NCBI GenBank assembly: GCA_963716245.1
Contig: OY970300.1
Location: 186,001 to 250,000 of the forward strand
Source: VRUE01 sp963716245
GTDB taxonomy: Bacteria; Actinomycetota; Thermoleophilia; Solirubrobacterales; 70-9
Direction of reading: 5' to 3'
DNA length: 64,000 bases
Position 1 is the stretch's first letter. Each line of letters starts with the position of its first letter. The notes beneath the pieces were generated by a model, which was given only the letters and a program-made list of their open reading frames with translations, ran no database searches and was not told the origin of the DNA. A program made the position numbers and the translations under genes. Positions 39,254 through 48,851 of the stretch are shown in pieces.

Positions 39254-40533
39254 GCGGCGGCCCCGTTCGTGCGCTCGACCATCCGCCAGTCCGTGTAGAC
39301 GAACTCGCACTCGATCTGGGAGCTGCGGTGGCGGACCACCGAGCATTCGGGTCCGACGATCCACACCGCCTCGCCCGGCCCGAGGGAGGTCGTCAGCTCC
39401 GCCAGCGTTTCGCTCAGACCGACGCGCGAGCGCAAGAGCTCCTGCTGGTCGTGGGGCTGGCGGTGGATGACGATCGTGCCGGCGTCGCCCAGCAGCGCCT
39501 CGGCGATTCGCGCCTCCCGCGATCCCGCAGCACCGGCTGCGCCGAGGTCGACGATCCGGTGGATGACGAGGATCACCTGGATGCCGAGCGCGCGGCACAG
39601 CTTGAAGCACGATTGCAGCCATTCGGCGATCCCGATATCGCCGGTGACCCGCCACCCCTCCTCTACCACCAAGATCAGCTTCGGGCTCTCGCGACCCTCG
39701 TATTCGGCGGCCTCCTTGCGCTCTTGGAGGATCGCCTGTAGCCAGGCCGCCGCGCAGGTCATCAGGATCCCCAGCGCAGCCGAGTCGGGGATCGCGCTCA
39801 TGTCCAAGACCACGAGCGGAGCGTCGAGGTCCAGGTCCCCGGTGCTCGGCCCGTCGAACATGCCCTTCAGGTCGCCCTCGCAGAGCCGCTGCAGCGCAAG
39901 CGCCGCCTGGCGGTTGGCTTTGGCGAAGCCTTCCGCCGAGGTGGCCGAGACCCCTTTCACCATCGCCTCTCGGGGGTGGAGCAGGGCGTCGACGACCATC
40001 GGCAGCGTTGGCTCCTCACCTCCTGCCTCGAGCTCCACCGCCTCCAATGCCACCCGCAGACCCGCGTCCTCCTCGGGGGCCAACTCGCGGCGCAGCGCCG
40101 CCTTGGCAACCGAGCGCAGCAGCTTCAGCTGTCCCTCCCGGCCCCCTCGGGGGGTCAGAGGATTCAGCCGGACCTCTCCGCCGGGGTGCAACCGGATCGG
40201 CGTGACCCCAAGCGCCTTCGCGAGCGGCCAGTACTCGCCCTTGATGTCGATCACCCATGCCTGGCGCCCGTGCAGCACCTGCCGGTACAGGTAGGTCTTC
40301 GCCAGCGTGGACTTGCGGTAGTTGAGCGCGCCGAGGATCAGCATGTTCGTGCCCGGCAAGGCGCCCTTCTGGCAGCGCGTCCACGGGTCATAGGTCCACG
40401 CCCCGCCGTAGATATCGCGGCCGATGTAGACGCCCGGAAACGGTGCGCCAGGCTCGGCGAGGAACGGGCAGGCCGCCTGGAAGTTGGCGGTCGTGCCGCA
40501 GTGGCCGGATCGCTCGGCCGCGCGCCGCCTCAC
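39250..40533 (-). CDS. VirB4/TraC-like conjugation ATPase
   Basis: 427 residues from GTG 40533, overlapping the stop of the SCO6880-like gene (GTGA). The open frame runs further upstream but that part is antisense-like. An N-terminal segment (TANFQAACPFLAEPGAPFPGVYIGRDIYGGAWTYDPW) precedes the P-loop LGALNYRKSTLAK (about 70), which departs from the GxxGxGKT consensus. Then QAWVIDIKGEYWPLAKALG and Walker B KLILVVEEGWRV (about 288), as in VirB4 motor domains. The upstream SCO6880-like protein probably supplies the N-terminal half of a split VirB4. Confidence 0.87.
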   Translation of the reverse strand: MRRRAAERSGHCGTTANFQAACPFLAEPGAPFPGVYIGRDIYGGAWTYDPWTRCQKGALPGTNMLILGALNYRKSTLAKTYLYRQVLHGRQAWVIDIKGEYWPLAKALGVTPIRLHPGGEVRLNPLTPRGGREGQLKLLRSVAKAALRRELAPEEDAGLRVALEAVELEAGGEEPTLPMVVDALLHPREAMVKGVSATSAEGFAKANRQAALALQRLCEGDLKGMFDGPSTGDLDLDAPLVVLDMSAIPDSAALGILMTCAAAWLQAILQERKEAAEYEGRESPKLILVVEEGWRVTGDIGIAEWLQSCFKLCRALGIQVILVIHRIVDLGAAGAAGSREARIAEALLGDAGTIVIHRQPHDQQELLRSRVGLSETLAELTTSLGPGEAVWIVGPECSVVRHRSSQIECEFVYTDWRMVERTNGAAA

Positions 40534-42023
40534 CGCAGCCCCCAGCAGATCGGCAGCGTGTTCGGGAAAGAGGTGTCCTGCTCTCCGTAGGCGACCTGTA
40601 GCCCCAGTCGCGCCAGCTGCGCGCCGTGCTCGACGGCGCTCTTTGCCTGCTCGAACTCCTCCGGGCGCCCCGAGGCCCGCACCCAGCCCGCGCAGCGGAC
40701 CTCGGCGTGCCCGTCGGCAAGCTCCTCCTCGCGGCGGGAAGTCGCCTGCTGGCGGCGCCTGATCCGGGCGGTCGAGGCGAATCCCTGGCGGTTTCGGTTG
40801 ATCTCCTCGGCGATCTCCGCGGTCTGCGCAGCCTCGGCGCGGCGCATCGCCACCGAGTAGGGCACGGGCTCCATCGTCACCGCCACGGTCCGCAACGCGC
40901 TCGTCTGCATCAGCAGCGGCGCCATGAACATCGGTCCGACGTCTGAGCGAGGCCAGGAGGCGATCCAGTAGGTGGCGTGGAGCGCCGAGTCGGTCCGGTA
41001 AGCCGACCAGCTCGCCTCGTCGGCCGCAGGCCCCATCAGGGCGGGATCGACGCCTTCGCACCCGTCTTGCCCGAGCGTCGAGCGAGTTCGCGCCTGACGA
41101 CCGTAGGGATCGAAGGCGTCGCGGATCACCGCCGCGTACTGGCGTGGGCGCAGCAGGCCAGAGACCTCCACCTCAGCGACGGTCAGCCGCTCGGCAAGGC
41201 TCTCGGCCTCACGCAGCAGCAACGCGCAGGCTCCCTCCTTGCCGCCGCCCAGGCGCCTCAGCTCACGAGCCCCGCGGCGCTGATCGATCTGCAGCGCGAC
41301 CAGGATCTCGTGCTCGGTCGTCTGCGGCGCTGAGGACTCGACCAACTCGACGTAGGAGCGGACAAGATCCGAATCGAACGGCACCGTGCGATCTCGCTGG
41401 GACTGGAAGTGCGCCGCCAGCACGTCGCCTCCCCCGGGAAGCGTCTGCTCGATCCACTGAAGCCGGCGAATCGGGCTCCCGTCGCGGGCGCAGCCGGCGA
41501 GCACCTCACCCCATGCTTCGAGCGCGCGCTCCTGCTCTGCGCCGTCGCGCAGCGCAAAGGACGTCGCTCGCACCGCCATTGCCGCCGTGAACGTGCCGAG
41601 GCGTCGATCCTCGATCACCCCGACCTGCGCCGAGCCGTAGGGGACCTCCAGCATCTCCAAGCCCCGCAGCGCCGGCGGCAGCGAGACCTCGACCTGTGCC
41701 TCCTCGCCGAGCGCAAATCGCGCGCCCGCTTCGGGCGACGTCGAGCGGTAACCGGCTTCGGCACGACGACGCCGAAGTGCCCAGCGCCCGAGGACGGGCG
41801 CCCACTCCTCCGCGGTTCGGCCTCCGATCGGCACGCAGATCGCCGCGACCGCGGCAAGCAGCCCGAGCACGCCGACCAGCGCACCGGCAAAGCTCCGCGA
41901 GGAGTAAAGGGCGCCCAATCCCACCACCGCGCCCAGCGCCACGATCGCCACCTGTCCGATCCGCAGCGGACCGACCACCGCCCGCTGCTCGAGCGGCCCG
42001 AACCGATACCGGCGGGCGCTCAC
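40530..42023 (-). CDS. SCO6880-like conjugation protein (VirB4 N-terminal-type)
   Basis: 497 residues. Two N-terminal TM helices (IGQVAIVALGAVVGLGALYSSRSFAGALVGVLGLLAAVAAICVPIGG) precede a large soluble domain with helical arms (HEILVALQIDQRRGARELRRLGGGKEGACALLLREAESLAERL). A C-terminal helical repeat-rich region includes EIAEEINRNRQGFASTARIRRRQQATSRREEELADGHAEV. It matches the SCO6880 family found with actinobacterial conjugative elements. There is no P-loop. It overlaps both neighbours by 4 nt. Confidence 0.8.
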   Translation of the reverse strand: MSARRYRFGPLEQRAVVGPLRIGQVAIVALGAVVGLGALYSSRSFAGALVGVLGLLAAVAAICVPIGGRTAEEWAPVLGRWALRRRRAEAGYRSTSPEAGARFALGEEAQVEVSLPPALRGLEMLEVPYGSAQVGVIEDRRLGTFTAAMAVRATSFALRDGAEQERALEAWGEVLAGCARDGSPIRRLQWIEQTLPGGGDVLAAHFQSQRDRTVPFDSDLVRSYVELVESSAPQTTEHEILVALQIDQRRGARELRRLGGGKEGACALLLREAESLAERLTVAEVEVSGLLRPRQYAAVIRDAFDPYGRQARTRSTLGQDGCEGVDPALMGPAADEASWSAYRTDSALHATYWIASWPRSDVGPMFMAPLLMQTSALRTVAVTMEPVPYSVAMRRAEAAQTAEIAEEINRNRQGFASTARIRRRQQATSRREEELADGHAEVRCAGWVRASGRPEEFEQAKSAVEHGAQLARLGLQVAYGEQDTSFPNTLPICWGLR

Positions 42024-43669
42024 CGGGCTCCCTCCGGCTTTGCCCCAGGGCTCTCCGGCGCCGGGCGGAGCGGCTTTTCGGCCGCCTTCGGCTTTCGCGC
42101 CGCCTCTCCCTGCTCACGCTGGCCCTCGCCGCCCTGCGACTGCACCCTCTCACCCGTCGCTCCCCCTGGCTTGGCTGCCTGACTCTCGCCGCCCGGGGCG
42201 CCTCGTCCCAACCTCTTGCCTGCCGCCTGCACCCCGCGAGCGGCCGCGACCGGCCCAGCCGCCGCCCCCGCTGGCGCTCCGCCGCCCGCCGCAGCGGCGC
42301 CACCGCCCGCAGCGGCGGCCTTCGGCGAGCCGCCATCCGGCTCCTTGCCGGCGCCGGCGCCCGGGCCGCCCGCCGGCGAGCCGCCCCCTCCTCGAGGGCC
42401 GCCTGGCGAAGGCCGAGCAGGGCTGGCGCCCCCGCCGCCTTTCTCGGCCGCATCCCAGAGCGTCACTCCCGAGCCCTCGTTCAGGTTCGAGCGCATCATC
42501 CCTCGCAAGATCGCCGCGTCGCTTGCGAGCTGCATCGCGCCGACCCCACCGCCCGCCGCGGAGCGGCGGCTGTAGGCGGCGCTCATCGCCCCCTCGGCGA
42601 AGGGCACCAGCTTGAGCAGCACGAGCGGCGCAAAGCAGGCGACCAGCAACAGCGCCGAGGCCGCGAGGATCGGCTCGACCCCCTCGCCCGGATCGGCGAG
42701 CAGGCCCGCCGCCAGCGAGATGATCGCGACGATGACGAACTTCGAGGCGATCACGACGAGCAGGAGCTCCGCGGAGCGGCGCAGCGCGCCCATCCAGCGC
42801 GGCCAGATCGAGGCCGCCAGGGAGAACGGCATGAACAGGGCCACGACGTAGACCGCCGCGTCGCGCATGATCAGCTCGAGCCAGACCAGGAACGCTGCGA
42901 ACGCCCCGATGATCGCTGCCAGGAAGGTGACGAACAGCGGCACCGCCGCCTCGGCGGCCGTCGCGCCGGTACCCCCTCCGCCGCCGAGCTGCCCTGCAGC
43001 CGACCCTCCGGCGTCGCTGAGCCCGCTGATCGCCCCCTCGAAGAACCGCTGGCCGTTGCGGCCGCTCGCACTGGCGATCGCATCGCAAAGCCCATCCGTC
43101 GCGACAAGCAGGAGCTGCACGATCAGGTAGGCAACGCTCGTCGCGATAAAGGCCAGCGGGAGGTTCACCAGGGCGACCCGGGTCAGCATCCCAGCGTTGC
43201 CTTGAGCGACGCCCTCGAGTACCGCCAGGAGGAGCATCGCCATCCCGATCAAGGCAGCGATCGCCGCCATCTTGGCGTACTGGGAGAGGAAGCCTCTTGC
43301 CGTCAGCTGCGGCGTCGTGCTCTCCTCCATCCCCCTGACCACCTCGCCGATCAGCCATGCGGCCCCGTCGCTCACCCAGACGGTGACCTGCTCGAAGACT
43401 CCGTTTCCGACACCCTTCAGTGCCCGACTCACCGGGTTCTCGATCGCACCGCCCACGGCGCCGGAGACCGCGTTGCATGCATCCTGGATCGGATTGGCGC
43501 CGCCGATCACTCCCCCGGCGATCGCCCCGACGCCGCCCGCCACCACCCCTCCGCCGGCGCAGACGACGTTGGCGCGGGCCGGGCTTGGCGAAGGCTGGAC
43601 CAGGAGCAGCACTCCAGCGAGCGCGACGATCGCCGGCACCGCGATCTGGGTCCTACGGAGCAAGCTCAT
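42020..43669 (-). CDS. VirB6/TrbL-like polytopic transfer protein with Pro/Gly/Ala-rich tail
   Basis: 549 residues from the ATG at 43669 (MSLLRRTQIAVPA), overlapping the VirB8-like gene by 17 nt. A signal-like N-terminal helix, a Gly-rich segment (GGGVVAGGVGAIAGGVIGGAN), six or seven TM helices (e.g. MAAIAALIGMAMLLLAVL, LPLAFIATSVAYLIVQLLLV, FVTFLAAIIGAFAAFLVWLELI), and a 170-residue hydrophilic tail very rich in Ala, Gly and Pro. It forms part of the inner-membrane channel. Confidence 0.84.
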   Translation of the reverse strand: MSLLRRTQIAVPAIVALAGVLLLVQPSPSPARANVVCAGGGVVAGGVGAIAGGVIGGANPIQDACNAVSGAVGGAIENPVSRALKGVGNGVFEQVTVWVSDGAAWLIGEVVRGMEESTTPQLTARGFLSQYAKMAAIAALIGMAMLLLAVLEGVAQGNAGMLTRVALVNLPLAFIATSVAYLIVQLLLVATDGLCDAIASASGRNGQRFFEGAISGLSDAGGSAAGQLGGGGGTGATAAEAAVPLFVTFLAAIIGAFAAFLVWLELIMRDAAVYVVALFMPFSLAASIWPRWMGALRRSAELLLVVIASKFVIVAIISLAAGLLADPGEGVEPILAASALLLVACFAPLVLLKLVPFAEGAMSAAYSRRSAAGGGVGAMQLASDAAILRGMMRSNLNEGSGVTLWDAAEKGGGGASPARPSPGGPRGGGGSPAGGPGAGAGKEPDGGSPKAAAAGGGAAAAGGGAPAGAAAGPVAAARGVQAAGKRLGRGAPGGESQAAKPGGATGERVQSQGGEGQREQGEAARKPKAAEKPLRPAPESPGAKPEGAR

Positions 43670-44345
43670 AGCTCCGTAGCCGGCGCGCCAGCTCCACGAC
43701 GCGGTAGCCGCCGAGCGGACCGGGAGACGTTGCCAGCCTCGGCGTCGGGCCGAAGCCACCGCGCGTCTCGGCGATCCGCCAGCGGCCATCCATCCAAACC
43801 AGCTGGGTGCGAGTCACGCCGAAGTAGGCCGCCGGCTCGACCGAGGCGGCGTTGCCCAGCAGCGTGAAGCCCCAGGTCAGTATGCGTGCCCGGTCGGGCC
43901 GGTAGGACTCGATCCGGTAGCCGATCGGCACGCTCGCATACAGCGTCTGCACTCCCTTGCGCACCCCTACTCCGAGGGGTCCCGCCGCGACTCGCCGGGT
44001 GCCCGGCGAGTTGACTGCGAGCATCGTCGAGGCGTAGTCGGGCGTCGCGACCACGGCGATCCGCGAGCGCAAGACGCCCGGCGCCAAGATCGCCGGGCTC
44101 GCAAACGCCCGTTGATAGGACGCGACGGCCTGCGCTGCGCCCCGAGGGCTCCGCGGGAATCCGACGGCGACGCCGCCCAGCGTCCGCGCCGCGCCGGCAC
44201 CGGCAGGTGCCGCGGCGCGGCCGCTGGGGGAGGGGGGAGGGGCGAGGGCGCGACCGAGCAGGAGACCTGCGAGCAGGGCGGCGAGGCAGGCACCGACCAG
44301 GATCCTTCGCGGCGGCAGCGCGCGGTGATCTCGAGTACGGCTCAT
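43653..44345 (-). CDS. VirB8/TcpC-like transfer protein
   Basis: 230 residues. One N-terminal TM helix (ILVGACLAALLAGLLLGRAL), a Pro/Ala linker, then an NTF2-like domain (GAAQAVASYQRAFASPAIL...YASVPIGYRIESYRPDRARILTWGFTLLG...TRTQLVWMDGRWRIAETRGGFGPTP). The pattern of a TM followed by an NTF2-like fold ending in W-x-I is that of VirB8/TcpC scaffold proteins. Overlaps both neighbours. Confidence 0.78.
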   Translation of the reverse strand: MSRTRDHRALPPRRILVGACLAALLAGLLLGRALAPPPSPSGRAAAPAGAGAARTLGGVAVGFPRSPRGAAQAVASYQRAFASPAILAPGVLRSRIAVVATPDYASTMLAVNSPGTRRVAAGPLGVGVRKGVQTLYASVPIGYRIESYRPDRARILTWGFTLLGNAASVEPAAYFGVTRTQLVWMDGRWRIAETRGGFGPTPRLATSPGPLGGYRVVELARRLRSYELAP

Positions 44346-44668
44346 TTGGCGCTGACCGCCGTGCCGGAGTTGTAGAAGAAGTTGATCAGGGCGGCGCCGG
44401 CGCCGATGATGAAGGCGCCGATCAGGCCATAGAGCACCTTGCTCTTGCCGTCAGAAGTGTGGCTGTAGTTGTTGGAGCGCGAGCCGAGCGCCCATTGGGC
44501 CGCGCCGAGGAGAATCCCCGCGGCACAGGCCAGCAGCGCAATCGCGGCGAGGCCGTTGACCAGCTTTTCGAGCGCTGCGGTCCCCGGCAAGCCGTCGGGG
44601 TTCGGTTTGACTTTGACGGCGGCACTCTCGAGGGCGACCTGGAGGGTGACAAAGGCTGCGAGGGCCAC
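44342..44668 (-). CDS. Small two-helix membrane protein, VirB2/pilin-like
   Basis: 108 residues, first gene of the transfer operon, SD AAAGGAG. Two hydrophobic helices (LVNGLAAIALLACAAGILLGAAQWALG; VLYGLIGAFIIGAGAALINFFYN) with a polar loop between them. This topology and operon position fit VirB2/TrbC-like or DUF6112-type proteins. Confidence 0.7.
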   Translation of the reverse strand: MALAAFVTLQVALESAAVKVKPNPDGLPGTAALEKLVNGLAAIALLACAAGILLGAAQWALGSRSNNYSHTSDGKSKVLYGLIGAFIIGAGAALINFFYNSGTAVSAK

Positions 44669-45107
44669 GGCGGACTCCTTTGCTCGGGGTGGTCTTCACC
44701 CCCGCTGTCCATGCCGTGGCCCGATTGCACCGGGTTGGATCGGAAATTCCTCCCCGGCGACTACTTGGCAGTCCGCATGCCGTGCTGACGGGCGGCCGGA
44801 TTGCGCCCCGAACTCCACCGCCTCTCCAGCCGGTCCTCGCAGCTGCCACCAGCGCGTGAATCAAGCAGCGTCTCTAGGAACCCTTTCCTTCCGGCCATGG
44901 GCGAACCCAAGGGCTGGCGCTCCTACCGGGGGGCAATGACGCTTGCGGCCATTCAGGCACTCGGCAGAGTCACCTGGGAATTTCGGCGCTGAGCCGGTGA
45001 TCTCGGTCAAGCCAACTACCTTACGCCGGGATCTCTTTTTGATCAGCGGTAGAAGAAAGTAGTATCAAGAATGACCGGGTCCACAGATGAGCGCGACATG
45101 AGGTACT
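44669..45107. other. Intergenic region between transfer operon and RHS gene
   Basis: 439 bp. No gene is supported; the forward frames are short. It must contain the promoter of the minus-strand transfer operon and the end of the RHS transcript. No consensus promoter was convincing by eye. Confidence 0.4.
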
Positions 45108-48100
45108 TCAGAATCCATAAGGATCACATTCCACCTCTTCGAACGTGACTCCGCCGAGCGTAAGTTCCCCACCACTGCTTCCCGTTGAAGGAGGCTTGTT
45201 CCCAAATCGGACTACCCACGTATAGGACGCTCCTGACGTCGACGACACGCCTGGGCTAGCTAAGCCAAAGCCGTAGAAATTGGAATACACCCCCTTGCTA
45301 TTCCAATGATGCTCATAGCCAACGAACATTCCAAAGGCGCCCGCTGAGGTTGCCCAGTAGCTGGACAATCCTTCTAAATCGGCCAGAGATTGCGCATTGC
45401 TAAACATGGCGTAGAGGCCACCCGAAATTTGACCGGCATTCCAAAGCAGGGTGAGTGATCGGATGTTCGCCGCCGATTGCAGCCAATTCCCCACCTGTGA
45501 TACTGACTCGGGGGTCAGCCCCCCACCGGCCGCAAGCGTGAAAGTCATAGCAGTTTGCCCTCCGCTCGTAACAACGCAAAAGCTCCCCGCACCCGCCACG
45601 AACGGAATTGACACTGATACCTGCGCACACAGTCCATGAGTCGGGTCAAGTCCGGTGGGGTCGGCGCGATTGACAGGATCGTTCCCTGCGTAGCTGTAGG
45701 GTTCTCCCGTTGACGCGACCATAGGATCCACGCTTAGGAACTGGGCCGTCGCAGGATCGTAGGTCCGAGCTCGCAGGTAGATCAGTTGCTTCTGGGTGCT
45801 CATCCGGAACTGACCGGCGAAGCCCATCTGAGTCCCGGTCCCGGTCTGTTTCCACAGTGCACCGTTGGGGCCGTATCGATAAGTCCCGATTACTTCTCCG
45901 CTCGAGTTAGTCAGAATGCGGGTCGACCCCAATTGATCGTGGTGGTGATAGCTCGCTACACCTGCAGTGATCCGCTCGATCGGCAGCCCGCCAGGTCCAT
46001 AGATGAAGTAGTCCTGCCCCTTCCGTAGCAGGAGGGGCAGCCCTGACGTGGAGTCCCAGACCATCGGATAGGTCGAGGTATTCCTCGTTTCCGTGGTCAG
46101 CAGGCCCGTTCCATCATATTTGAAGGTACTTTCAAATCCGCCGCTGCTGGTCGAGACCAGGTGTCCCGCTTGGTCGTAGGAATAGGGAATGGCCGATCCG
46201 CCCGTGGGCGTTTCTTTGATCCGCTGACCGAGTTTGTTGAATTCGAAGGCGGCGTTGCTCGCCGTCGCGATCTGGTCGGCTTTGTCATAGGTGTAAGTTG
46301 CCGGCGAGATTTTCGTCACGTTGTTGGCCGCGTCGTAGCCAAACGTCGTGCCGTTGCTTTTGGTTAGCCGATGGGCCGTGTCGTATTCGTAGTTGCGTTC
46401 GGCTTCTTCAGAAAAGCCGGTATCGACGGATTTTTCGACCCGCCCGAGTTTATCCCGCGTGTAGGTCATCGAGGCGAGGACTTCGGCACTTTTCTTCATC
46501 GATACCTGCGTCATCTCCCCGGCTCTGTTGTAGATGTATTCATCCACGTTGGCGGTCGTCGCGGGGAAAGTGATCGCTTTGGTCTGCGAGTCCCGATTAT
46601 AGGAGAAGGTGGTTTCTTTGCCGAGCCAGTCGGTGACCTTTTCGAGACGCCCGGCTTTGTCGAACGCGCGTTTGACGGTTTCGCCGTTCGGATAGACGAT
46701 TTCGGTCTGCTGGTTCCCCACGTCGTATTTGTATTTGACGACTTCTGATTTGCCATTTTTGACTTCGGTCAGTCGACCGAGTTGGTCATAAACCTTGGTG
46801 GTCGTCCCCGTGCCGTCGACCATTTCAACGACGTTGCTGTTTTTGTCGTATTTGTAGGTGATATCGGCGGTGGCAGCGTCGGAGTAGTTGACTTCTTTGA
46901 GCCGGTCGGCACTGTCGTAGGCGTAGGAGATCGTACGGCCGAGGGCGTCTTCAGTTTTTTTCAGGTTGCCAGCGACATCGTATTCCCGTTTCGTTTTGCG
47001 TTCCAGCGGGTCGATCGTTTCGGTCAGCTGCACGAGTGCGTTGTATTCGTATTTCGTGATGTAGCCGTTGCCGCTGGTGCGGCTTTTAACTTCGCCCATA
47101 CTGCCGTAGGCAAATTCCATCGTGTTGCCATTCGCCTTTTCGACTTTGGTCCGCTCGTCATTGGCGTTGTACGTGTATTTCGTCGTCTGATTGAGAGCGT
47201 TGGTCAGCGATTCGAGGTTGCCGTTTTTGTCGTAGGCAAATTTGGTTTCGCGACCGAGCGGATCGGTAACTTTGATCGGTCGGCCTTGGGCGTCCCGTTC
47301 GGTTTTCGTTTCGAATTCTTCGGCTTTGGCGCCTTCTTCGTTGCCGCGTGGGCTAACAGCGCTCAGCTGCTCGCCGTTTTTGTCGTAGGTCCACGTGATC
47401 TTGTCCCCTGCGGGGTTGATCTCGGCTTTGGGATTGCCGTAGGAGTCGTATTCAAATTTCGTTTCCCGACCGAGCGGGTCGGTCGCCGATTCTAGGTCGC
47501 CGTTGGCGGCGTATTTGAAAGTCGATTTCTGGATCGTTTCGCTTGGGCCGGGGCGTTCGATCGCTTCGATGTTGCCTTTGGCGTCTCGTTTGTAGCTGGT
47601 TACCTCACCTTTGGGCGTCGTTTCGGTCAAGATGTCGTGGGTGGCGTTGTAGGTCCATTTCGCTTCGTTGCCTTCAGCGTCTTTTTTGAGCGTCATGTTG
47701 CCGGCAAAGTCGTATCCATACGTCGTCGAGTGGCCGAGTGCGTCCGTCGCTTTGATGAGCCGGTACGCGGAGTCGTATTCGTAGGTGGATTTTCGTTCGA
47801 GGGCCGTCCCTTTCGCCTTGACCACCTCCAACGGCTCGCCGGCGTCGTTGAACTTCTGGAAGGTGGTTGATCCGTTCGGCTCGGTGATCGTCGTCGTCTT
47901 TTTGCCTTCCGATTCGCCGTATGCGAATTTGTGCACCCGTCCCATAGGATCGGTCTGTTCTTTGACCCGGTTTTTTTCGTCGTATGCAGTTTTGGTCACG
48001 CCGCCTCGACCATCGGTCATTTCGGTCAGCTGGTGAGAGGCGTCGTATTTGAATTTCCAGCGCGGGGTTACTTCTCCCGGCAGCGTTACGGAGGCGAGAT

Positions 48101-48851
48101 GGCCCGATTCGTATGCGTATTTGACTATGCGGAGCATCGGGTCCCAGACGGACGTCACCTGGGCGCCGGTGTAGAAGAAGACGAGTTGGCGGCCGGTCGC
48201 GTCTTTGGCGCTGGTCAGTTTGCCCGATTCGTAGGTAAAGGTAAGGGCGTTGCCGTTGCGGTCTTTTTGTTCGGTCAGCTTGCCTGAGGAGTTGAACGTG
48301 AGCTTTTCCTGCGTGGGTAGGGTGAAGACGTAGTTTTCCCCTTCTTTGACCAGGGTTGCCTGAACCCAGGCGCCGGGGACGTATAGTCCGCCGCTGAGGT
48401 TGAAGGCGACGGTGGCACCGTTTTCCTGCACGACGGTGACCGCGCCTCCTTCTTTGAATTCCAGGTGAGAGCTGTAGGGTCCAGACCAGCCGTAGCCCCA
48501 CGAGCCGGCTTCTTTCGCTGCGACGGCGGCCTGGGAGTTGTAGGTGCGGGTGAGGTGCAAGTCTGGGCCGCGGCCGGCGAGGACGAGATCGGTCTGTTCC
48601 TCGGTCTGGTTGCCGCTGAAACAGTCGACCGGTCTTGCCCTGTAGCAGCGGCGGATGTCTGGGGCGGCATCGTTTCCGCCGCCTAGGCCTTCCGGTGAGC
48701 TGAACGATGGTTCGGATCCGCAGTTGGCGAGAGCATTGGCTGCGGCGATCGCGGCCGGAGCGATGAGGGCCAGGAGGCAGACAACAAGCGCTCTAGCACC
48801 TGTCGGTCCTCGCGGAAAGAAGGCCTTTAGGCACGGACGAACGGCGGCCAT
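45108..48851 (-). CDS. RHS-repeat surface protein with unique C-terminal tip
   Basis: 1247 residues from the ATG at 48851 (SD GGGAGG just upstream). Signal peptide (ALVVCLLALIAPAAIAAANA), DUF6531-like start (VDCFSGNQTEEQTDLVLAGRGPDLHLTRTYNS), then more than 25 YD repeats (e.g. KFEYDSYGNPKAEINPAGD), the RHS core (LGSTRILTNSSGEVIGTYRYGPNG...YLRARTYDPATAQFLSVDP) and DPTGL. The last 180 residues are a non-repeat tip with two Cys. Lys/Glu-rich codons make the gene lower in GC than the rest of the element. The tip function is unknown and no immunity gene was recognised next to it. Confidence 0.9.
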   Translation of the reverse strand: MAAVRPCLKAFFPRGPTGARALVVCLLALIAPAAIAAANALANCGSEPSFSSPEGLGGGNDAAPDIRRCYRARPVDCFSGNQTEEQTDLVLAGRGPDLHLTRTYNSQAAVAAKEAGSWGYGWSGPYSSHLEFKEGGAVTVVQENGATVAFNLSGGLYVPGAWVQATLVKEGENYVFTLPTQEKLTFNSSGKLTEQKDRNGNALTFTYESGKLTSAKDATGRQLVFFYTGAQVTSVWDPMLRIVKYAYESGHLASVTLPGEVTPRWKFKYDASHQLTEMTDGRGGVTKTAYDEKNRVKEQTDPMGRVHKFAYGESEGKKTTTITEPNGSTTFQKFNDAGEPLEVVKAKGTALERKSTYEYDSAYRLIKATDALGHSTTYGYDFAGNMTLKKDAEGNEAKWTYNATHDILTETTPKGEVTSYKRDAKGNIEAIERPGPSETIQKSTFKYAANGDLESATDPLGRETKFEYDSYGNPKAEINPAGDKITWTYDKNGEQLSAVSPRGNEEGAKAEEFETKTERDAQGRPIKVTDPLGRETKFAYDKNGNLESLTNALNQTTKYTYNANDERTKVEKANGNTMEFAYGSMGEVKSRTSGNGYITKYEYNALVQLTETIDPLERKTKREYDVAGNLKKTEDALGRTISYAYDSADRLKEVNYSDAATADITYKYDKNSNVVEMVDGTGTTTKVYDQLGRLTEVKNGKSEVVKYKYDVGNQQTEIVYPNGETVKRAFDKAGRLEKVTDWLGKETTFSYNRDSQTKAITFPATTANVDEYIYNRAGEMTQVSMKKSAEVLASMTYTRDKLGRVEKSVDTGFSEEAERNYEYDTAHRLTKSNGTTFGYDAANNVTKISPATYTYDKADQIATASNAAFEFNKLGQRIKETPTGGSAIPYSYDQAGHLVSTSSGGFESTFKYDGTGLLTTETRNTSTYPMVWDSTSGLPLLLRKGQDYFIYGPGGLPIERITAGVASYHHHDQLGSTRILTNSSGEVIGTYRYGPNGALWKQTGTGTQMGFAGQFRMSTQKQLIYLRARTYDPATAQFLSVDPMVASTGEPYSYAGNDPVNRADPTGLDPTHGLCAQVSVSIPFVAGAGSFCVVTSGGQTAMTFTLAAGGGLTPESVSQVGNWLQSAANIRSLTLLWNAGQISGGLYAMFSNAQSLADLEGLSSYWATSAGAFGMFVGYEHHWNSKGVYSNFYGFGLASPGVSSTSGASYTWVVRFGNKPPSTGSSGGELTLGGVTFEEVECDPYGF

